From Stigmatella ashevillena (lineage in GTDB: Bacteria; Myxococcota; Myxococcia; Myxococcales; Myxococcaceae), in contig NZ_JAQNDM010000002.1 of the NCBI RefSeq assembly GCF_028368975.1, positions 7,992,425 to 8,056,424 on the forward strand: a DNA stretch of 64,000 bases, written 5' to 3'. Positions 58,961 through 64,000 of this stretch are shown in pieces. A program made the position numbers and the translations under genes. Below the pieces are notes generated by a model, which saw only the letters and a program-made list of their open reading frames with translations, searched no databases and was not told the origin of the DNA. Within the stretch, counting starts at the first letter, position 1. The number at the start of each line of letters is the position of its first letter.

Positions 58961-59712
58961 AGGTGGTCATCTTTGCGGGCCCCACGCTCAGCGGTGTGGA
59001 CTGCCACCGGGAGCTCGAGGCCCTCTACCTGCCGCCCGCGGCGCAGGGGGACCTCTACCGGGCGGCGCTGGGCAAGCCGGTGGCCATCGGGCTCATCGAC
59101 GGCTACTTCGAACGCGTGCCCTCGGTGTCCCACAAGGAAATCCTCTGGGCGATGAAGCAGGGCGTGCACGTCTTCGGCGCGGCGAGCATGGGGGCGCTGC
59201 GCGCCGCCGAGTTGGCAGCCTTCGGCATGGAGGGAGTCGGAGACATCTACGAAGCCTTCGCGAGCGGCGCGCTAGAGGATGACGACGAGGTCGCGGTGAT
59301 ACATGCCGAGGCCGAGGAGGACTACCGGCCGCTCTCCGAGGCGATGGTGAACATCCGCGCCACCCTCCAGGCGGCGGAGCGCGCGGGGGTGCTCGGTCAG
59401 GAGGCGCGGCACACGCTGGAGCGGCTGGCCAAGGGGCTGTTCCATGCCGACCGGAACTGGCCCGGGCTGCTCAAGCGCGGCCAGGAGGCGGGGCTGGAGG
59501 TGGCCGTGCTGGAGGCGTGCCGACGCTTCGTGGCCGAGAGTCGGGTGGACCCGAAGCGGTTGGATGGGATGCGCCTGCTCCACACCCTGCGCGTCAAGCT
59601 GGAGGCGGGCCTCCCCCCGAAGCAAACCCGCTACCCCTTCGCGCACACGGACTCCTGGGAGCACATCCGTCGGAAGGCGGAGGCCACGCTCCCTCCGCGC
59701 TCCGAGGAGTAG
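58957..59712 (+). CDS. TfuA-like core protein
   Basis: 251 residues. The TfuA core domain starts VVIFAGPTLSG, followed by LYLPPAAQGDLYRA, IGLIDGYFERVPSVSHKEILW (in part LIDGYFERVPSVSHKEI) and GAASMGALRAAEL. These are the conserved segments of the family, and the C-terminal ~110 residues form helices. TfuA proteins partner YcaO in thioamide formation in trifolitoxin, thioviridamide-type peptides and methyl-CoM reductase, probably helping deliver sulfide. The ATGA overlap with YcaO fixes the start. It is followed by convergent acyltransferase genes with a 30-bp gap. Confidence 0.92.
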   Translation: MKVVIFAGPTLSGVDCHRELEALYLPPAAQGDLYRAALGKPVAIGLIDGYFERVPSVSHKEILWAMKQGVHVFGAASMGALRAAELAAFGMEGVGDIYEAFASGALEDDDEVAVIHAEAEEDYRPLSEAMVNIRATLQAAERAGVLGQEARHTLERLAKGLFHADRNWPGLLKRGQEAGLEVAVLEACRRFVAESRVDPKRLDGMRLLHTLRVKLEAGLPPKQTRYPFAHTDSWEHIRRKAEATLPPRSEE

Positions 59713-59742
59713 GGCGCGCGGGCTTCCGGCAAGAATCGGCAC

Positions 59743-60765
59743 TTATCGAGGTTTGTAACGCAATGCCACATTCTCTACGAGGTGCCAAGACAGCCAAGCA
59801 AAGACGAGTGTCACCGGTATCGCGATAGCCAAATGTTGGTAGATGTTGAGCTCGGGTGTCGCCCAGAGGGTGGTCTGCTGGATGGGAAAGGCATAGATGT
59901 AAACACCGTAAGAGAGGTCCCCGAACCGGCCGAAACGCCGAATGACAGGGATCGACGAGGTGCCAAAAGCGATGACGAGATACGGAACCAGAAAGAAGGC
60001 CGCCACCAGCAGGTGTCCTGTGACGTACGCCAATGTGCCCGCCGCCACGCTGATCGCAGTGCCAGTCCACTTGCGGGACCGCGAGCTCCAGATGTCCTTG
60101 AAATAGTAAAGACAGGACCCGGAGAAGAAAAACGTTGCGTATTCGACCTCGAAAAGATGTTGGTGCGTCTGGTCGAACACGGTCTCAGCACCGTGAATTC
60201 CGTAGTACCAGATCGCCGTACCTGCCAGAAGGGCGAGTAAAGCCCAGCGAAACCTCAGGATGCCCAGCATTCCAAGGATGGCGAGATAGCCGTAGCACCT
60301 CAGCTCGATGGGAATGGTCCACATCACGCCATTCGGAATGTAAGCGAGCGGGCTGTGCGGAAAAACACCAGGCAGAAAGGGTTGGATCCAAAAGATCAAC
60401 GAGCGGAAATACGAATGCGTTGTTGGATCGCTCAGGTACGCTCTGAGCGGGAGTTCAGTCACCAGCGGACCGAGGACAAGAGCGCAAAGAAGGACTGCGC
60501 AGGCGAGCCCCGGCCAGATTCGCAGCAGCCGCCGAATCGCATACCTGCGTAGGTTCGGATCCCTGTGCCAACTCCCGGTGATGAGGTAGCCGCTCACCGC
60601 GAAGAAGACCATTACCGCGAAGCCACCCAACGTCTGGTACTTCAGCACAATCGGCTCAGGCAGCGCATGCAAGGCGAACTGATGGCTAAATAGAACGGAC
60701 AGTGCAGCAATCAATCGCACGAAGTCGAAATTGTTTTCGCGATGAGTATTGGCCGCTTGATTCAT
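59743..60765 (-). CDS. Acyltransferase-3 family membrane protein (OafA-like)
   Basis: 340 residues with ~10 membrane helices. It begins NNFDFVRLIAALSVLFSHQF, the acyltransferase-3 signature with the conserved Arg and His. It then has VMVFFAVSGYLITGSW, ending in LVFAWLSWHLVENVALRY. The family transfers acetyl or other acyl groups from the cytoplasm to exopolysaccharide, O-antigen or other glycans. Base composition is less GC-rich than flanking genes, suggesting transfer. It is 34 bp downstream of a second acyltransferase gene on the same strand. Acceptor unknown. Confidence 0.88.
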   Translation of the reverse strand: MNQAANTHRENNFDFVRLIAALSVLFSHQFALHALPEPIVLKYQTLGGFAVMVFFAVSGYLITGSWHRDPNLRRYAIRRLLRIWPGLACAVLLCALVLGPLVTELPLRAYLSDPTTHSYFRSLIFWIQPFLPGVFPHSPLAYIPNGVMWTIPIELRCYGYLAILGMLGILRFRWALLALLAGTAIWYYGIHGAETVFDQTHQHLFEVEYATFFFSGSCLYYFKDIWSSRSRKWTGTAISVAAGTLAYVTGHLLVAAFFLVPYLVIAFGTSSIPVIRRFGRFGDLSYGVYIYAFPIQQTTLWATPELNIYQHLAIAIPVTLVFAWLSWHLVENVALRYKPR

Positions 60766-60799
60766 TGAGATGCTTCTTTTGGATGGAATTTGTATTGCT

Positions 60800-61831
60800 C
60801 TACATGACTCTTTGAAACGGCGGAAACCGACGCAGCAACCAGACGATGGCCAGACTGATGGCGAGGACCATCGTGAAAAAAATCCCCATCGGAGGCTCCG
60901 TGACTTCTGCTCCCGCCCTCGCTAGAGACAGCCGAATCATGTCCATCACCCAGGGGTGAATTCCGTAGATGCCCAGGGAGCATGCCGAGAGCATCAGCAG
61001 AATCGCTGCGACAGGTTTTGGCACTTTGCTCACGTGCTGGAAGGAGAGGAATATCCCCGCTGATGACACGATGACGAGAGCCGAATTGTTGTAGAAGAAG
61101 GTCTCATTCGGGCTACCGGCGGACTTCGAATAAGATTGCGTTATCAAAGCGATCGCAGCCGAGCCTGCTAAATAGATCGCGAAGCCGAGCCATCGATACA
61201 GAGGGACTGGCTCGCCGCGGCGTCGCAGCAGGGCGCCAAGGACGAGGTATCCACCAAAGTCCAGGATGGAATAGCCAGTTGCCGGAAACGATGAGCCGTA
61301 GACCGGCGTAACGAATGCGGATACGAGTGGCAGCAGCGCGACGAGGAGGAACCACGTTCCGACGAGCATCCACTTGGCAGGCGCGTCAGCATCCCGGAAC
61401 CAGGGGCTGATGACCGGAGTGATGATCGACAGCGCGAGAATCGCGTAGAAGTACCAGAGGTGATACATCACCGGGCCCTTCAAAATGGCCAGCAGCCAGT
61501 TTCCCGGACTCACGCCGCGATAGCTCGCCCAGGCCGCATAAATCAGCGACCAGAAAACGAGCGGAAGCATGATACGAACGAGACGTTTTGTATAAAAATA
61601 GCCGAAGCTGTCACTGCGAGGCAGGAAGATCGCGCCAGAGGTCATCAGGAAAATCGGAACGGCGACGCGGGTCAAGGAATCGACGACGTTGACGAGTGGC
61701 CAGCCGTGCTCGAACGTCCCGAAATGTGCCGCGGCCACATGCTGAAGGATCACGAGACAGCAAGCCACGGCCTTGGCGATCGAAAGCGAATCGATCGAAT
61801 CACCTGGCGAAGAAGTTATCGTGCCTGCCAT
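60800..61831 (-). CDS. Acyltransferase-3 family membrane protein (WecH/OatA-like)
   Basis: 343 residues, ~10 membrane helices. It starts SIDSLSIAKAVACCLVILQHV with the conserved His of the family, followed by AVPIFLMTSGAIFLPR and FYTKRLVRIMLPLVFWSLIY. A terminal VWLLRRFPPFQRVM closes it. It has the WecH/YiaH-like layout (SxPxF-type loops) and differs from the neighbouring OafA-like protein, so the pair is not a tandem duplicate. The start is ATG 61831 with AGAGGGAGA five bases upstream; an open frame continuing to 62491 is antisense to a gene fragment and rejected. Lower GC than its surroundings. Confidence 0.87.
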   Translation of the reverse strand: MAGTITSSPGDSIDSLSIAKAVACCLVILQHVAAAHFGTFEHGWPLVNVVDSLTRVAVPIFLMTSGAIFLPRSDSFGYFYTKRLVRIMLPLVFWSLIYAAWASYRGVSPGNWLLAILKGPVMYHLWYFYAILALSIITPVISPWFRDADAPAKWMLVGTWFLLVALLPLVSAFVTPVYGSSFPATGYSILDFGGYLVLGALLRRRGEPVPLYRWLGFAIYLAGSAAIALITQSYSKSAGSPNETFFYNNSALVIVSSAGIFLSFQHVSKVPKPVAAILLMLSACSLGIYGIHPWVMDMIRLSLARAGAEVTEPPMGIFFTMVLAISLAIVWLLRRFPPFQRVM

Positions 61832-61849
61832 TGTCTCCCTCTGGGTCTC

Positions 61850-62293
61850 AGCCCTGGTAACGCTCACCACGGCAGCGACTATAGCCGCTGCTCGTCGACC
61901 TTGAACCCAAATCCTCAATGTCAGCCGAGGACGTTGCAGTTGCCGCCGACGTGCGCGGCGGACGGCAAGGCCACCTACGTGACGGTGGGGTGCACGCCGA
62001 ACACGGCGCCGCCGTACTTCATTGGCGAAGGTTGTCCGGCGCCGGTGCCTGTCCAGGTGACCCGGATGAACGACATCGACCAGACTGCACAGACGGTGAA
62101 TCAGTTGATGCAGCACAACATCGGCACGAACTATCCGGGATCCGTTTGGCAGAACTACACCTCGGATTTCAGCTTCGTCTTCACTTTGGCGAGAGGCTTG
62201 CCGCCCTCTCCGGTACAGAGATCGGGGAAGCTGACGGCAAAGCAGAAGGCGGCTGTGGCCCACACGGCGACGATGCGGCGCATTCTGCGTTGA
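61850..62293 (+). pseudogene. Truncated secreted-protein gene (3' fragment)
   Basis: In the + frame, a clean protein-like tail is seen: HGSDYSRCSSTLNPNPQC, then PPTCAADGKATYVTVGCTPN, VTRMNDIDQTAQTVNQLMQH and NYTSDFSFVFTLARGLPP, ending IMRRILR-like before TGA at 62293. Four or more Cys suggest export. There is no start codon or signal, and the fragment begins where the acyltransferase genes end. The family is not recognised. It is probably a gene interrupted by the acyltransferase insertion or a partial deletion. Confidence 0.5.
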
Positions 62294-62453
62294 GGCGCTG
62301 AGCAAGGCGCCGGATGGAAGCGCGTCTTCCGGCGTCTCCGCCATGCGCACGACTGGGACGTCAAGCGGGCCGCCCATCATCGAGGACTCGCGCGTGAGTC
62401 CCACTACTCCTGTGAGCCGCTCTGAACTCCACGTGCTTTCCCATGGGCATCTT

Positions 62454-62885
62454 CTACGGGGGTTGCGGAGCCCTCTTCCTTCGCGTTCCAAGTGCTCCAG
62501 ACGCGGCGGCCTTCACGATGCGACGGAAGGTGGGGCACTCCATGTGGCTTGGGGCGGGGCAGGCAGCGGCGTGCCGCAGGCCGTTGCGCATGGCGCTGAG
62601 TGTGCGGATCGTCCTGTCGAGTTCCTCCGCCTTGGCCGCGAGCATCTGTCGGTCGATGCGAGGCCGCCCGTCCGGCGCGAACATCCGCGCGATCTCATCG
62701 AGCGAGAAGCCGGCGGCGCGACCCAGCGCGATCAGCGCCAGCCGTTCCGGCACGTCGTGAGCGAACAGACGGCGCAGGCCCCGCCTGCCGATAGAAGCGA
62801 TCAGCCCCTTTTCCTCATAGAACCGCAGCGTCGAGGCAGGAACGCCGGACCGTCGCGCCACCTCCGTGATGTCCAGATCTTTCAC
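62454..62885 (-). CDS. MerR-family transcriptional regulator
   Basis: 143 residues. Winged helix-turn-helix ITEVARRSGVPASTLRFYEEKGLI at the N-terminus (seen as VARRSGVPASTLRFYEEKG), then a dimerisation coiled coil (DRQMLAAKAEELDRTIRTL) and a C-terminal CPAPSHMECPTF segment with two or three Cys that may sense metal or redox signals. It lacks the four-Cys [2Fe-2S] pattern of SoxR. The start is GTG 62885 with GAGG eight bases upstream. The long open frame to 63854 lies antisense to the methyltransferase and is rejected. It is divergent from that gene and probably regulates it. Confidence 0.85.
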   Translation of the reverse strand: MKDLDITEVARRSGVPASTLRFYEEKGLIASIGRRGLRRLFAHDVPERLALIALGRAAGFSLDEIARMFAPDGRPRIDRQMLAAKAEELDRTIRTLSAMRNGLRHAAACPAPSHMECPTFRRIVKAAASGALGTRRKRAPQPP

Positions 62886-62889
62886 CCTC

Positions 62890-62920
62890 TTGACCTCAAG
62901 TTGACTTGAACTGGCACAGT
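62890..62920 (+). promoter_or_regulatory. MerR-type promoter with 19-bp spacer and SoxR-box-like palindrome
   Basis: TTGACC at 62890-62895 and a weak CACAGT at 62915-62920 are separated by 19 bp, the long spacer typical of MerR-activated promoters. The spacer carries the palindrome TCAAGT-TG-ACTTGA, close to the SoxR-box half-sites. It faces the methyltransferase. Confidence 0.6.
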
Positions 62921-62960
62921 ACGGCTTTCGATTCTTGAAGGCACGCCAAAGGAGACGAGC

Positions 62961-63818
62961 ATGAAAGTCACGCGCCAGAGCGATGAGGATCAAATGACGC
63001 TTTGGAATGGCCTCGCAGGACGCGCCTGGGTCGAGGCGCAGGAGTTGCTCGACTCGATGTTCAAGCCGTTTGAAGACCTGCTTGTCGAAGCGGTCTTCGC
63101 TGGCTCCGGGCGCCAAGTGCTCGACGTCGGCTGCGGTACGGGCAGCACAACGCTCGCTGTCGCGCGGCTGCTCGGTGCGAAGGGCCGCGGCATCGGCATC
63201 GACATCTCGGAGCCGATGATCACCGCCGCCCGTGTCCGTGCCGACCGGGAAAGCACGCCGGCCCGCTTCATCTGCGCTAACGCGCAAGACCACGTCTTCG
63301 AGCCTGCAAGCTTCGATATGATCATTTCGCGCTTCGGCGTCATGTTCTTCGACGACTTCGTCCGGGCCTTTACGAACCTGAGGCGTGCCGCAAAGGACGG
63401 CGCTGAATTGCGCTTCATCGCTTGGCGGAGCCCTGCGGAGAATCCGTTCATGACGACGGCCGAGCGCGCCGCGGCACCGCTTCTGCCGAACATCCCCCCC
63501 CGTCGGCCGGACGCGCCGGGGCAGTTCGCCTTCGCGGACCCGCGCCGGGTCGGCCTCATTCTGGAGGAAAGCGGTTGGGCCGAAATCGACATCCGGCCGA
63601 TTGATGTTGCCTGTACCCTGCCCGAGAAGGAGTTGGTCCGCTACTTGACTCGGCTGGGTCCCCTTGGCCGGATTCTTCACGAGGCAGACGATCGGACTCG
63701 CACCCAGGTCATCGAAACGGTCCGCGCCGCGTTCGAGCCCTATGTGCACGGAGCAGAAGTCCGTTTTACCGCTGCTTGCTGGAGGGTCGGCGCCCGAGCG
63801 CTGCCGGGGCGGGCGTGA
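62961..63818 (+). CDS. Class I SAM-dependent methyltransferase
   Basis: 285 residues. SAM-binding motif I is VLDVGCGTGSTTLAVA, with the acidic residue after strand 2 in GIGIDISEPMI. Motif III-like SFDMIISRFGVMFFDDF and LRFIAWRSPAENPF follow. It resembles the UbiE/phenazine-type methyltransferase group with an N-terminal helical extension (EDQMTLWNGLAGRAW). Substrate unknown. Controlled by the divergent MerR-type promoter. Typical family length. Confidence 0.88.
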   Translation: MKVTRQSDEDQMTLWNGLAGRAWVEAQELLDSMFKPFEDLLVEAVFAGSGRQVLDVGCGTGSTTLAVARLLGAKGRGIGIDISEPMITAARVRADRESTPARFICANAQDHVFEPASFDMIISRFGVMFFDDFVRAFTNLRRAAKDGAELRFIAWRSPAENPFMTTAERAAAPLLPNIPPRRPDAPGQFAFADPRRVGLILEESGWAEIDIRPIDVACTLPEKELVRYLTRLGPLGRILHEADDRTRTQVIETVRAAFEPYVHGAEVRFTAACWRVGARALPGRA

Positions 63819-63875
63819 CGGCGGTAACGGGCAGCTGGGCCGCAGCCCCGACATGATCTCTCGACATTCGCGCCG

Positions 63876-64000
63876 TCACCCGGTCCGGGCGCGTGGTCGG
63901 CGCACCTTCCGTGCGCCACACGCCTTGGCGTGTCGCGCCAGGGCCTCGTCGAGCGCCGCATCGTCCAGCTTCACGTCCTTTTCCTTCCACAGCTTCTCGA
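63876..64000 (-). CDS. Unidentified protein, C-terminal part (truncated by window end)
   Basis: The minus frame from the window edge reads EKLWKEKDVKLDDAALDEAL then ARHAKACGARKVRRPRARTG and a stop at 63876. The composition (charged helix followed by a basic Arg/Lys/Pro tail) looks like real coding, but 41 codons give no family. It converges on the methyltransferase gene. Confidence 0.5.
   Translation of the reverse strand, partial: EKLWKEKDVKLDDAALDEALARHAKACGARKVRRPRARTG

Noticed and set aside
61832-62491. N-terminal extension of the acyltransferase gene (start 62491)
   Set aside because: Arg-rich non-membrane sequence antisense to a coding fragment; ATG 61831 has a good ribosome site.
62454-62960. 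Calling the regulator SoxR on the strength of its operator
   Set aside because: It lacks the four closely spaced cysteines that bind the [2Fe-2S] cluster in SoxR.
62886-63854. Long minus-strand extension of the MerR gene over the methyltransferase
   Set aside because: The plus strand encodes a methyltransferase with intact SAM motifs; the antisense reading has no domain, and MerR proteins start at VKDLDITEV.

Overview
The window is high-GC DNA with long, closely packed genes. Its gene content points to a myxobacterium of the Myxococcales/Cystobacterineae type (Stigmatella, Cystobacter, Archangium or relatives): Ser/Thr kinases, lipoproteins with repeated domains, several two-component proteins, an NtrC-like regulator beside a chemosensory operon, and GTG/TTG starts. 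The species cannot be fixed from sequence alone. No rRNA, tRNA or CRISPR was recognised.

Layout. 1-2.7 kb: 3' part of a fused trehalose-6-P synthase/phosphatase, then a FeeM-like N-acyl amino acid synthase homologue. 3.0-8.0 kb: five overlapping or closely spaced genes encoding an ECF-like sigma factor, a small helical protein, an ImmA/IrrE metalloprotease, a NurA-like protein and a HerA-like hexameric ATPase. This is a candidate DNA-processing or defence module. 8-29.3 kb: mostly housekeeping, envelope and signalling genes (GT-C-like membrane protein, DUF3857/transglutaminase-TPR protein, CheW, ComF, GpmI, two histidine kinases, GST, Ser/Thr kinase, secreted esterases and lipoproteins). 29.4-31.8 kb: a large exported coiled-coil protein.

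31.8-41.1 kb: a nine-gene, tightly coupled operon on the minus strand with a divergent LysR regulator. Aspartokinase without ACT domains, a GriH-type DHQ-synthase-II homologue and a GriI-type aldolase together predict 3-amino-4-hydroxybenzoate synthesis from aspartate semialdehyde. An amidohydrolase and two adenylate-forming ligases suggest conversion to an amide/ester and possibly a benzoxazole. A haem-oxygenase-like di-iron protein, a cupin and an OsmC protein complete the set. This looks like a small biosynthetic gene cluster with no PKS or NRPS.

41.2-50.0 kb: two large lipoproteins, one a GH2-like enzyme with Ig, F5/8-C and Lcl-type modules whose last two domains are an almost identical tandem duplication. 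50.3-56.7 kb: an IS701-like transposase relic and a chemosensory operon (NtrC-like regulator, CheA, MCP, CheW, CheR) with no CheY or CheB. 57.7-59.7 kb: a translationally coupled YcaO-TfuA pair (peptide thioamidation machinery) without an evident precursor gene. 59.7-62.3 kb: two acyltransferase-3 genes of different base composition, next to a truncated secreted-protein gene. 62.4-64 kb: a MerR-type regulator divergent from a methyltransferase through a 19-bp-spaced promoter with a SoxR-box-like palindrome, and the 3' end of one more gene.
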